NCBI RefSeq assembly: GCF_009727055.1
Contig: NC_052351.1
Location: 55,345,544 to 55,409,543, forward strand
Direction: 5' to 3'
Length of the DNA: 64,000 nt
DNA from: Benincasa hispida
Lineage: Eukaryota > Streptophyta > Magnoliopsida > Cucurbitales > Cucurbitaceae
Position 1 is the stretch's first letter, and the number at the start of each line of letters is the position of its first letter. This document shows positions 1 to 11,470 of the stretch, one piece after another. Both the position numbers and the translations under genes were made by a program. The notes under the pieces are model-generated. The model was not told the origin of the DNA and ran no database searches. It worked only from the letters and a program-made list of their open reading frames with translations.

Positions 1-123
1 AACTTATTTTATCATTGTTAATTGCAGCAAGAATGCCTTTATGTCTATCAGAAATCAAGCAAATATCATCTCGTTGGGTAACATATTCACGCAATGCCCA
101 CATAAACCTGAGGAACTCAAAAC
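1..123 (-). pseudogene. Mutator-like (MULE) transposase fragment, catalytic domain
   Basis: Read on the - strand this piece encodes a stretch containing WALREYVTQ and then LISDRHKGILAAI, the well-known segment of the plant MULE transposase domain around a conserved Asp-Arg-His. It continues off the left edge. Its N-terminal partner lies at 2170-3110; the two halves are separated by the LTR at 124-2169. The frame is open here, but the protein is broken by the insertion and by frameshifts in the other half, so I call it a pseudogene. Confidence 0.8.
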
Positions 124-2169
124 TGAGAATTGCGAGTTTAGATCGCTCCAATTTTTATAGTGACCGGAATATAAACGATATACATTCTAAATAAAAGTTA
201 TGCATAATACAATTCAACAACAACATGCTCAGTATACAATAAAGCATAGAGAAGAGGTTCATTACCAGAGGAAGACGATATTCGAATGTATGAACCCACG
301 GTAGTGGAAGAATTCCACCGATCTACCAGCACCCCGGCGAATCTCTCGTCTGATACTGCACAATCCGAACGTACACGACCAAGAAGACGGGGACAACACC
401 ACCAATAGGGAGACCCAGGTATCCTCAGCGTCAAAAACCCAGAGAGTGGGCTATGGTGAGTTTGGTAGAAGACGGAGGAGACGAAATCATGTAGACGACA
501 AGCGCGCACGAGAAGAACTTCGCTATTGTATAACGGGGACGCTTATCGTATAGTAAAATTACACAATCGTTTAGGAAAATTGGACGATCATTTAGGAAAC
601 TGATGTATGATCGTTTAAGGGACGCGTGAATTAGACGATCGTTTAGACGACTGAGAAGCTATCGTATAGGCTCTCGAAAATCAGTCTTTCACGTTTTCTT
701 TTTGGGCGCGAGATTCTTTTTGCACAACTCAATTTCTTCACAAATTGAAAATGATTTTCAACTTGTATCCCGCCGGTTATCATAACCTTCGGTGCCCACG
801 ATCCCATTTACTAAACGTGAAAATTGGTTAATTAAAAAATAATTAATCAATTAATTTATTTAATGAATATAATCATATTATATTTATATCCTATAGTTTG
901 ATATCATATATCTACTATAGTATTTTTTCTATATTTGATATAAATCATATTTATATCTAATTTCCTCCAAAACAATGTATCTGATACATTTAGCAAATTA
1001 TATCATATATAATTAGCCATTCCAATTATATCATATATAATTGTACTCCTCTTGTCAATTTGAACATTTCAAATTAACCCAAACACTAGTTATCGACTTT
1101 ATCCAAGCTACCCAGGTAACCTAATGGACCTGTGGCTCGAAGCTCCAATGGTACATGAATAGTTGACTGAACTCTTTAGCTACGAGATTCACCATCCATT
1201 AACTGTCAGTAATTCTACTAAAGACCAACAATTGAATTCTTCTTACCACATATATATTTCTGTGTCCATTGGATATAACTAATCATGAGTACGATGACCC
1301 TTCACAGATGCTCGTAAGTACAATTGGGCCAATTTACCGTTTTGCTCCTATAGTTACATCTCACTTCTTAAGTATCACTGATTCCTCTAATGAACAATAT
1401 AACATAGTCCAATTATGTGTGAACACCTCTCGGGCCAAGAGAAGGCGTGTGGCGCCACATCGTTCAAGCCTCGGAATCAGCCCTTAAGGGAGCCATCTAT
1501 CTACTTACCCCTACCTCGGGGAAGGAGTGAATTCCTTCTTGTGTAGCTGAGTTTCCAGCTCCCAAATCAGACGCATCTCCAAAATGATAGGTTTGAATCA
1601 ACGACTTGGCCACTCGCACCCATACAAATCAAATGACCGCCCTCAATGGCAGGTGTTCTCAACTCACTCAGATTTGAGGTCATGTTACCTATGGTCATCT
1701 TAGTGAAGTAAAGTCTCTGTCATGAACGGTGTTATATAACGAGACATTAACACTTCGTGGTCAGGTTTTATATAAACTCTTTGTATAGGATGCCCCCGCT
1801 CGCATGTCCTCAACACGAATGATCAGGATTAGATCACTGTGGTAAGCCACAACACTTGTGACCATTCCATAAAGCGGGTCGCGTCCGTAGCGTTATCAGG
1901 ATAAAGTTTCCCTCTTATATTCATATACTACAGACTATTTTGGTTATCACTCAAGACATGATCCACTTGTATGTCATCACATACATGTTTTAGTCACATA
2001 CAGATAACCAGGGATTTTATGTTTATTAGTTTGTGGTAAAACAACTAAAACAAGTAAATGAGCAAAACAATAAGATGTGAAGTAAATATCATATATTAAC
2101 AATCACAGGTGTTTGTATGTACTGTTTACAAACTACAGGACACGAGACTTTAGGGCATCAACCCCAACA
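124..2169 (-). mobile_element. solo LTR, Copia-type long LTR (2.05 kb), inserted in a MULE transposase gene
   Basis: On the + strand it begins TG (124) and ends CA (2169). Read on the - strand it starts TGTTGGGGTTGATGCCC, the same start as the element at 36338-38474, and both share blocks over most of their length. There is no gag or pol between the ends, so it is a solo LTR. Flanking 5-mers are AAAAC (119-123) and AAATC (2170-2174), a 4/5 match that I read as a decayed target duplication. The MULE reading frame resumes on either side. Around 530-670 it carries a run of TAAACGATCGTTTA-like motifs. Open frames inside (for example 198-509) have no recognisable product. Confidence 0.82.
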
Positions 2170-3110
2170 AAATCATGACCAACTGGACGAGTTTTCTCCT
2201 TCAACAATAGTAAAAGAAATGGGAAATATATGTCTGTCTTCATCAATAGATAAGAAGGTAAATAATTTTCCTTTATATTTTTCGTAAAGATGAGTTCCAT
2301 CAATTTGAATTAATGGTCTACAATATTTAAACTCTTCTCTTGCAGGATCGAAAGACCAGGAAATTCGATTAAAAATAGTTGTATATGACACATCAGATAG
2401 AAGAAAATACCAATTCGATCATGTTTCAGGATTGTATTGCACAACAACACTCAACTACGGTAGCTCTAAATATGATTTCTCACAATCACCAAACACAACA
2501 ATCGATATTTTTCTCTTTACTTACCACACATGTCTATAATTAACAATTTAACATTATACCCATATTGTTTTTTAATTGCTTCTTAGAGTAAGGCCATAGA
2601 CACCCTAGGATCAACTCTAACCATTTTTTGAATTTCAATACTCTTAAATTTTGAATCAAGTTGTGAATGATCCCTTGCCAATTCTGAGTACAAACATGAG
2701 CGTTCTCCTTCAAGTCTAGTAATTTCAAACATCCCATGAGTTTTACGCTGACATGCCCGTATCCTCCAATCAAACCATCCTTCCACTGTTTGCATCTCAC
2801 ATACCAAATATTTTTATTTGATTCTACTACGACGATCTCATAGTGTTCTTTCACGCAGTATTTTTTTAGGGTCGGTTGTAGGTCTTCTTTAGTGTCAAAT
2901 AACATTCCTTTTTGTATTAAACTAGATTTATCTACACATCTACTTCTTTCCTCCAATGTTGACCATTGTTCAGAGATTGAATTAGTAATATCTCAATCTA
3001 TTTGGGTGAACATCTCTGACGATACCAACTCAAGACCATGTTCTGTACTTCTATCGTTTCCAAATAATTCATAAAGTTCTATGCTAGTACCATTGTCCCC
3101 ATTATTTCTA
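2170..3110 (-). pseudogene. Mutator-like (MULE) transposase, N-terminal half, decayed
   Basis: On the - strand, 2956-2540 encodes the MuDR-type N-terminal domain (FDTKEDLQ, then VVESNKNIWYVRCKQW). The reading then shifts to another frame for the segment with RKTHGMFEITRLEGERSCLY and LARDHSQLDS. A later in-frame piece at 2391-2173 has the transposase start (PLIQIDGTHLYEKYKGKL, then FPISFTIVEGE) with the family's conserved Asp. Upstream codons up to about 3110 look like the acidic N-terminal region but contain a stop. Between 2540 and 2391 the family sequence is only weakly visible. At least two frameshifts plus the LTR insertion show it is dead. No terminal inverted repeats were recognised. 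Confidence 0.8.
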
Positions 3111-4037
3111 GGTTCAAGAATGACCAAATCTAATATTTACAACTATTATAGTTGGAAAAAAAATTAGTCTAACTTAATACGTTAATACTAATAGCCCAAT
3201 CCAACATCAGTCCAAAAGATAATCCAAACTCTATTTTATGACCAGTCTAAAAAGGTTGTTTTTTTAAAACCAAAACAATAAACCTACATGTGCAATCCAA
3301 ACTCAAATACAATAACAGTCCAAATATTTTCTTTTAAATTAAAAACAATAATATTGAACTAAAAAATGTAAACAATTCAAATCATAGACAAAACAAACTT
3401 CACACACTAGATCTCTCAAATTTTCAACCAAAATAGATCAAAACTTTAGCTTTTGATGCATACATTTAAATAAAATAGTAAATCTATGGAGCACAATCTC
3501 ATATATTGGAAAAAAAAAACGTTACCTATGATTATCGTGACAGGAAGTACGACACACGATGGAACGAATGGTGGATGGTGGACGTGGGCGGGCGACGACT
3601 ATGAAAGAAAGGCAGAAAGAAAGGCTTGAGATGAGGAAGAAAGTGGGGAAGAAGGTTGTGGTATAGGTTTCAGGACCACGTAGTCATGTACTGGATACAC
3701 GAGTTAGGACTCATGGACCCAGTCCCCGATTACTTGGTCAATATGGCAGTCTGTGTGTACCAAGGTGTGCCAGATTCACGTGAACGATTAGGGTCCACGA
3801 CATAAATGCTTACTTAGTAATCGTGTACCAGGTTCCATGATTTTCCTACTCTATTTTTGTCAATTCTTTCAACCCAACTCTATTTTTGTCAATAATTATT
3901 ACACTAACATTATTTTCAAAAAAATCCTGTCCCTATCTAATGTTCACTTTACTAGAATTAACTTACATTTTTATTGTAACAGCTAATAAGGGTTGCTTTT
4001 CTTCGTTGTATAAAATATTAAACTCAAAATATTAAAG
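3111..4037. other. intergenic, nothing recognised
   Basis: AT-rich sequence with a GC-richer patch at about 3540-3840 that contains repeated words like CATGGACC, ACGAGTTAGG and TCGTGTACCAGG. It may be the outer (terminal) part of the MULE element, but I could not find a matching inverted partner. I see no gene. Confidence 0.4.
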
Positions 4038-4331
4038 TCCCGTTTGGTAATCATTTGACTTTTTGTTTTTGTTTTTAAAAATTAAGTCTATAGATACTAC
4101 TTTTTGGTCCAAATTTCTTCATTTGCTATCTATTTTTTCCAATGGTCTGAAAAATCAAAACCAAAATTTGAAAACTAAAAAAAAAGAGTAGCTTCTAAAA
4201 ACTTGTTTAGAATTTGGCTAAGAACTCAATCATTGTATTTAAGAAAGATGCAAACCATGGTAAGAAATGAAAAGAAGATAGGCTTAATTATTAAAAACCA
4301 AAAATCAAAAATAAAATACACCAAACGAGAT
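4038..4331. mobile_element. MITE, family A (CCGTTTGGTAA termini), copy 1
   Basis: It starts TCCCGTTTGGTAATCATTTG and ends CACCAAACGAGA, which is an imperfect inverted match. Internal words (TTTGTTTTTG, AAGAAAGATGCAAA, TTTGAAAACTAAAAA) recur in the elements at 16611-16897, 23999-24293 and 30341-31384. About 290 bp long with no coding capacity. The family is common here and seems to be a preferred landing site for other elements. Confidence 0.7.
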
Positions 4332-5564
4332 CTTAATGTTTTTATTGGTCTAATTTTCACTTTAGCTAACTCTTCCCCTCGAAATTCTATAATACATAAA
4401 TTTAAAAAAGATGACGACAGCTTGGATGAGGTAGTTGTTCTAATTGTGTTATTTAAAACAAATTCGCTCCCTCTTCAAAATATTCATGTAAAAAAATTCA
4501 TCAATAAAAAATGATCATGTCATATTATTAGATATATATATACTATATAAATGATATAGTATAACGATAATAATATACCTCATATATTAAATATGAGTTT
4601 TGGTAACTATTAACTTGTCAGAAGAAGTTTGATAACCTAAGCAAACCTCTCTTCCTTTAGTGTTTGTTCGGTCGAATGTTCTTATTTGTTGTTTTAAATG
4701 GTTTGGGACTTCTCTGGTAGGATCAAAACAACCTCTTCTCTTTGAGACATTTTCTCTTCAGTCGTACGTGTTTCGTATCTTTTTGTCTGGATAGTTTGTT
4801 CATGATTCAATCTCTTGATTTTGTGTGTGCATTGACCTCGAGATGTGAGATTCTCCTCTCTTTTAGTAATCCAATACCTTTGCATAAAAAGAAGTTTGGT
4901 AACTATAAATTAAAGATGTATAATAAATCTCTAACTAATCCAAAAAGTATAGTTTGTAAATGAAGATGTACACTTTGTATTCTACCTATATAATTTCACA
5001 ACGTTTAGGCTTAGTTTGAAATTATTGGCAACAGTGCTTTTAAAGAAAATCAAATATACTATGAAGAAAAAATAGTGCTTGGTAAATTATAAATTTCAAA
5101 CCTAAGCAAATTGTAAACATATTACAATATTTGATAAATTTCAATTTTAAAATTTGAAAAACCATAGTATTTAGTAAATGAAAGATTTATTCGTTGTGAT
5201 TTAATTATAATGACCCAAATAGACGTTATTTTAAATATTTTTATATTTGATTTATTAGAAGATAATTATTTAAAATTTTGTATAACATAAATTGCAAAAA
5301 AAAAAAGCTTAATTTAAATTATTTGATAAAAATTCAAGAAAAATAATTGTATAAAAAAAATGAATCCATTTTTTTTTTTTGTTAATGTAAGAATAGACAT
5401 GAAGAAAAAAATATATGGAAGAATAGATTTTAGGAGATTTAAAATATTACCAGGGAGAAGATATCTAAAAAGTGAATTTAAGTTTATTTTATAATTTCCT
5501 TTTTATTATCGCAAAAGTACTCGATGAAAGTCTTAGGATCTGTATAGGTTGACTAAAAAAAATT
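4332..5564. other. intergenic AT-rich DNA, no gene seen
   Basis: This is low-complexity AT-rich sequence. Short open frames at 4694-4963 overlap on both strands and have no recognisable domain. The part from about 5010 contains words such as TTGGCAACAGTGCTTTTAAAG that may be the left end of the element whose right end is at 5565-5715. Confidence 0.4.
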
Positions 5565-5715
5565 GTTTTTCAGAAAAGTTGTTTTTATTTAAACACTTTT
5601 GATAAAAATATTTTAAAATACATTTTGAAAGTGTTTCAAAAGTTATTTTGAGTGATTGCCAAACATTTCAATTCTGTAAAAAATGACTTATTTTCAAAGT
5701 TAAACGAAACATACA
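5565..5715. repeat. MITE-like repeat, family B, copy 1
   Basis: Contains GAAAGTGTTTCAAAAGTTA, GATTGCCAAACATTTC and AATGACTTATTTTCAAAG. The same sequence in reverse complement is at 19433-19612. It probably forms one end of a non-autonomous DNA element. Confidence 0.55.
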
Positions 5716-6522
5716 CTTAGTCGATATACATGTTTCTCACCTCTCACTTGCTAAAATTATTCAAAATTTTTATCATTACCTTGAGAATATAAACGTTATT
5801 AACCGTGTACACTATATATTCGAACCTTCCACCATTAGGAAGGAAGGAAACTGATAAAAGAAAAAATATTTTCTAGTTTAAGGTAGATATTGTCATGCTT
5901 ATTAAATTTTGGAGTGTAATTGAATAAAGTTAAAAATTTAAGATAAAAACGGATATAAATTAAGACCACGTTTATCAATTCATAATATAAATTGGTGTAA
6001 TTATCGTGAGATTCAATTGATAGATCAATCATAATGGATTACAATCGCAAACATATTTAGATTGTTTTTTTTATTACGTTTACTTATAATTATGAATTTG
6101 TTACATTTTCTTACCGTTTAGGGTTACATAGTAACAATAATAGTAAATATGACATATTCATAAGTTTCATACGGTAATAGTTATAATAACAATAATGATA
6201 TCAACTGATGGATCTTTTGTAATTTTGAAACACAATCAATCGAATTGTATTCTTCAATTATAGATCGAGAAATGAACTCTAGATTTCATTACGATTATAA
6301 ACGTGACCGAACGACAATACATTGAAAATCAATTTTATCGGGAAAGAAAGAAACATCTTAAATATATGTATGAAAGCAAAACAAAGAAACAAAATCGATT
6401 TCTTCTACTTTAAGAATATTTTATATTTTTTAATAAAACAATGAAAAACCATGCCCTTATTGGTAATTTAACAACAATGGTAGACCATGGCATTTTCGTA
6501 AATAATCTGCAAATTCGATTCA
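5716..6522. other. 5' flank of the EF-hand gene
   Basis: AT-rich upstream sequence with no coding frame of interest. The gene's TATA box follows at 6523. The region presumably holds its promoter, but I recognise no specific element other than the TATA box. Confidence 0.4.
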
Positions 6523-6530
6523 TATATAAA
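6523..6530 (+). promoter_or_regulatory. TATA box of the CML49/50-like gene
   Basis: TATATAAA lies 77 bp upstream of the ATG at 6607, so transcription would start about 30 bp downstream with a 5' UTR of roughly 45-50 bases. The position fits a normal plant RNA polymerase II promoter. Confidence 0.65.
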
Positions 6531-6606
6531 CCCTTCGAAGTCCTTTCAGATCACATTCTACCTGGGATCAGCAATTTCATTTTTTTTCCTTTAATTTTGC
6601 TGAAAA

Positions 6607-9234
6607 ATGTCAGGTTACCCAAATCAACCTTCCGGTTACGGTTACGGCTACGGCTACGGCGGTAGCGGTGGTTACGGAGCTCCACCGCCGACGGCCCAGG
6701 TTTACAATTCTTCAGCTTACGGACATCCACAGCCTCAGCAGACTCAGCAGCCGTACGCTCCGGTGGCTGCGCCATACGGCGCACCGTCGGCACCGTACGG
6801 CTCAGCTCCGGGCGAAAAACCACCCAAGGACAAGCCTAATCAGTCTTACGGTGGTGCTGGTGGTGGCCATCAGTCTTACGGTGGAGCAGGCAGTGGTGGT
6901 CATGGTTATCCACCGCCTTCTGCGTATGGAAACCCTTTCGCTTCACTCTTGCCATCGGCTTTTCCGCCTGGTACTGATCCGAGCATCGTTGCGTGTTTTC
7001 AAGTAGCCGATCAGGATGGGAGTGGGTTTATTGATGATAAAGAGTTGCAACGTGTTCTGTCCTCGTATGATCAGAAGTTTAGCATCAGAACTGTTCATCT
7101 TCTCATGTACCATTTCACCAACACAAATACCAGGAAGATCGGTAATCTCACTTTTCCCCCTATCACCTTTTGCTTTGCCTGATAATAGGAAATTTCATGT
7201 GGTTTTAGTTTCTTGAATCAACAACAGTAAAATAATGGAAAAAAGCAACGAGAACCTGTAGGAATCTGGAGGGCCTAGATAGAGCAAAAAGACAAACAGT
7301 TAGGTTAATAAGGGCATGGGCGGGTTCTGATCGGGGCATCTACTAATTGTTTCAGCTAATTTTAATCGAAAAATAAAATTAATTGACAAAGATAAATGTA
7401 TGATTATAACTTGAATGGATTGGAACAGGTCAGTCTTTTATTGTCATTTGTCAAAACTTTTGAGGGGAATTTCATATAATTGCATAGAATAGTACCTTGA
7501 GCGGGGATAAGGGATTTGAATCTTCGATTTCAAGGGAGGATTATATGGCAATTCCAGTCGAGCTATGCTCATTTGACATATGTTTACAGAGAATTGTAAT
7601 GTGCCCTTTAAGTGATTATGATCATTTCTCATTACGATTAGCTGATAGGTTCATGATGTTCATAAATCATGCCTATGACTACGAGGTATTCATATTCTCA
7701 TATATACATATATATCTACAAGGTATTTACTAGAAGATACCATCATACCAAATACTTTTCTATATCTATTTTTCTTTTTGATCCTATACAAGGATACCTC
7801 CGTGTAATTGCCTGCGATTAGTTGGTGAAGTAATTTTATGTTTTATTTTAAATTTGTCTGGTCAAATTGCAAACCTGCTAATTGGATAGATTAGTTGTGG
7901 TTGTTGAACGAAGTTCACTATTTTCAAACTTGTGTTTGAAGTTATTGACTTTTCAAAACTCAAAAGCTTTTGGGTTATTACCGTCTCTGTCACTATGTAA
8001 GTATTTTTTGAAATGATGCAAAACAGTAACGTTGTCTTTTGAATTAGAGTCATAGTTAAATTGTTAGTTCTTCCATTTGTTCAAATCATCTTGTTATCAT
8101 TAATTGTTCATGCATTTGGCCTTGAGCGACCTCAATCTGGAAATCCTGCTTTTTACTTTTTCAATTGACATTGTCTTTTGCATTTTGTTTCTGAAAAACA
8201 GGACCCAAGGAGTTCATTGCTCTGTTTTATGGACTTCAAAGCTGGAGGGTAAGTTGAAGACTTACTATTTTAGCTAACATTATTTGTTGGTGTACGTCTA
8301 ATTCTGTTAAACTGATTTTTTATTGAGTCTGTTTCAGGGTATTTTTGAGAGATTTGATTCAGACAGAAGTGGAAAAATAGATTCCAAGGAGTTGCGAGAG
8401 GCACTTTTGAGTTTGGGCTTTGCAGTCTCACCCATGGTCTTGGACTTACTGGTGTCTAAGTTTGACAAAAGTGGTGGGAAAAGCAAGGCCATTGAATATG
8501 ATAATTTTATAGAGTACGTCTGTCTTCCTTACTCTTGATTTTATGTGGTACTCTTTTTATAATGAGAGGTTCTGAGTTATCCTTCTTTAATGTTAAGTTT
8601 CCACTTCCATTAATCACTGCTCTCATTATTCTTTTCTTTTTGCAAATGCAGGTGTTGTCTTACTGTCAAGGTGAGCCTCTGACTATTTTTATTTGCACAT
8701 ATCTTTTGTCTATTACAATATGAACTGTTTAAAGGTGATGGATCTTTGAATCCACATGCACATGCTTATTGTGCAATCTGTGTATTTTTAGTTGTCTTCA
8801 TTTCGTTCCACTCACATATTGATGCCTATGAATGCCCCGAACACCTGTTACACCAGTTTTAACTCCTGTAGCTATGAAGTAGTTACTTATAATCCAATTT
8901 CACTATGAGAAATTGCTGTTGTTATTTTCGTTTTTTCCCCCCTTTTCATGTAACATTCAATGTTTTCCTCATACACTGATAGTTTAAATAAACTCCTCGT
9001 ATGAACCTTTAACCTGATTCTTCAGCAACAAGACCATTTTGATTTTTGCAGCTTCCAGAAACATTTTATTGCCATGGGCAGAAAAGTAAAGACCTAAAAC
9101 TAAAGTGATTTTGATGTAAAATTTTACAGGGACTGACCGAAAAATTCAAGGAAAAGGACACCACATACTCTGGTTCTGCAACCTTCAGTTATGAGGCTTT
9201 CATGTTGACTGTCTTACCATTTCTCATCGCATGA
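6607..9234 (+). CDS. penta-EF-hand calcium-binding protein, CML49/CML50-like (293 aa, 5 exons)
   Basis: Exons are 6607-7141, 8202-8248, 8338-8513, 8652-8670 and 9130-9234. All introns are GT..AG, and the exons sum to 882 nt including TGA at 9232-9234. Residues 1 to about 115 are Gly/Tyr/Pro/Gln-rich and low in complexity, opening with repeated Gly-Tyr pairs. The C-terminal half holds EF-hands. Loop 1 at residues 135-146 is DQDGSGFIDDKE and a second canonical loop at 201-212 is DSDRSGKIDSKE; both have Asp/Ser at the Ca2+-coordinating positions and Glu at position 12. A degenerate loop follows (FDKSGGKSKAIEYD). This layout matches plant PEF proteins related to ALG-2/sorcin, which bind Ca2+ and dimerise through the last hand. 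The product is probably a cytosolic or membrane-associated Ca2+ sensor. The 19-nt fourth exon is easily missed. Without splicing, the frame from 6607 would run into intron 1 and stop at 7182. No sign of decay. Confidence 0.93.
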
Positions 9235-10796
9235 GGAGTTTTTCATTGTTCGTTCGAGCATGTGTATTCAGTGTAAAGCTTGATTTTCTTTGGCTTTTCC
9301 TTTCGATTTCCGTCATGTTTGATAGAATCTATTGATGTAGCCTTATCCTTATCAATGCTCTAAGTTTGTTTTTTGGTATAAATTGGCTATCTTAAGTATT
9401 CAATGATAGTTCTATGAATGTCTCAACTGTTATATGTTTTCCTTCCTGGATTTCCAATTTGGCAATTTGACAGTAAAAGTTAGGTCATTGTATCTTATAT
9501 TTATATGATGAACTTGAAATTGCAACAGGCATTGTCATTCTGCTTTTGATGATAAATATTGTGGATGAACTTGGGACAATTAAATTGCAAGTGATTCTGG
9601 GTTGATGGCAATAATAATTTCACAAAAACAAGTCAAAACATCTTAATTTCTTGTCATTTTATTTGTACTATTTGCCTGGTCTTTATGTACCTGAAAAGTT
9701 AACTTGTGCAGGTGGGATACAATGGAGCTGTTATTTGTTTATTTTTGGCTTTGGTTCTTGTACTTTTAAATTTAGTTTATTTTTATTTTTGTACTTTTAA
9801 AATACTCATTTTGGTTTATACTTTTTTAATTTTGGTTCATTTTAGTTGACAATAAATTATTATTTATTTATTTATTAAATAATTGTAAAGTTTCATAATA
9901 AATAATAAATAGTCCTTGTGGTAGGTATTATTTAGAGATTTTTATATAAAACATCTTCTTTAGTCTTTAGGCCATATATTTTAAAAATATTTTTAAATTT
10001 AATTTGTTTTCAAGGAATACTTTTATTGTTATTTTTGGATAAATTTAGCCTTTTTATTATTTTTATGTCTTATTTTCATATATATTTCCTTATTTACAAA
10101 GCTCCCCTATGATAGAATGAGAAAATATATTTAATATGATTTTTTCTCATTTTTAATAAAATGCATTTAATATAATTTTTTTCCACTTTTAGTTGGAGGA
10201 AGAAAATGTTTTTAACGTTTGATTTTTGATATTATGTGATATATTCATTGTTTGTTTTGAGTACTATTTGTTTTTATGTAATATATTCTATTGTTTATTT
10301 GGTATATATCCGAGATATTTTGATATGCATGCATTTCTAATTAGGTATTGCTTGTGTGCTTGTATCATATTCCCCTGATGTTTGATATATATGTCATTCT
10401 ATTGCAATTTTTCTATGTTGGTCTGACTTATTTGAGTTTGTCTTTTATAGTTCATTGTTTGGTTTGAGTTTGTTTATATTTTGCGTTATTATCTCATATA
10501 TACCATAGTTTAGATTCATGGTTATTTTTAAATATACATTAGAACATTTGTCTTGGATGTTTGCAAATATTTTAACCAATATATGAAATATACTAGTAAG
10601 ATTGACTAAAATCTATTTAAGTAAATTTAACAAAAGCTCTCTAACAAAAGTTGCTAATTCTTAATTAATGTGATCGATTTAAATTTAATTGAAAACCTTG
10701 TGATTTTCAAATAAACAAAGCAATGTATCATAGTATATAAATCAGAAATAAATTTAATGTGTATATCATAAAACAGAAAGTCTCAATAAAAAGTTG
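9235..10796. other. 3' flank of the EF-hand gene and AT-rich intergenic DNA
   Basis: The first few hundred bases are probably the 3' UTR and terminator; I see no single clear polyadenylation signal. From about 9740 there are phrases like TTGTACTTTTAAA and TTTTGGTTTATACTTTT typical of dispersed cucurbit-like repeats. No gene was recognised. Confidence 0.4.
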
Positions 10797-11015
10797 AAGA
10801 TATATATCATAGTATATATCCTAAAATCATACGACATATATCACAATATATATTGGACATCCTACAAAGTTTCGAAAAATCGAAGAATGAGAAGTACATA
10901 TACTACATTATATATAAAAAAATCTTACAAAAACTCTGACAAATCGAAGAAGAAGAAGTATATATCTCAGTATATATCGAGGAATCTTATAAAAGCTTCG
11001 AAAAATCGAAGCATC
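10797..11015. repeat. degenerate tandem repeat, unit about 64 bp, three to four copies
   Basis: Successive units share AATCTTACAAAAGCTTCG, AAAAATCGAAGAAGAAGAAG and TATATATCTCAGTATATAT. Best seen at 10857-10915, 10920-10982 and 10983-11013, with a more diverged unit before. Each unit contains the short palindrome TTCGAAAAATCGAA. The frame open through this block (10794-11048) is a by-product. Confidence 0.6.
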
Positions 11016-11198
11016 ATGTGTTGTCTCTCATATTCAACGACGTTCTAAACCCGATCTACCTATTTGCCCATCTATGCGTTCATGCGTGTTTGTGACCACC
11101 TCCCGCCATGAATATCTTGTATAAGTTCATCCCGATCTGCCTGTGGTACTCTGACCTATACGTGTCGTCTTATTATTTGAAATCCGAAAGTATATGGA

Positions 11199-11399
11199 TT
11201 ATTTCAAATATACCCATATATATCCAATGACTAGATCAAGATCCATCGTGGACACCCATTTGCACACGTTGTCATCTGTCTGCAACCTCAAATTTGGCTT
11301 CATCGTGCTCTTCTCCGATCCCTCGTTCATCCGCAGAGCCCTCTTTTGCTTGCCGATTTCAAAGGAGGGGGAGATGATTTTGTAATTAGAGGAAGCCAT
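11199..11399 (-). other. 66-codon open frame, unrecognised
   Basis: On the - strand a CT-rich leader (11400-11470) precedes an ATG followed by MASSNYKIISPSFEIGKQKR and 46 further codons. The base composition is higher in GC than its surroundings. No domain is recognised, and the C-terminal part runs into an ATAT-rich tail, so a real gene would need a splice site near the end. It could be a captured or decayed first exon. Low confidence. Confidence 0.2.
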
Positions 11400-11470
11400 G
11401 AGCGAAGGAAGAAGAAAAAGAGGGTGGGGGGAGAAGAAGAGAAAGAGAGAGGAATAAACGTAAGAAAGTT

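Noticed and set aside
198..509. 103-codon frame on the - strand
   Set aside because: It lies wholly inside the solo LTR 124-2169 and has no domain; LTR sequences commonly carry such frames.
6668..7006. 112-codon frame overlapping the EF-hand gene's first exon in another frame
   Set aside because: It is a shadow of the repetitive Gly/Tyr/Pro-rich coding sequence of exon 1.
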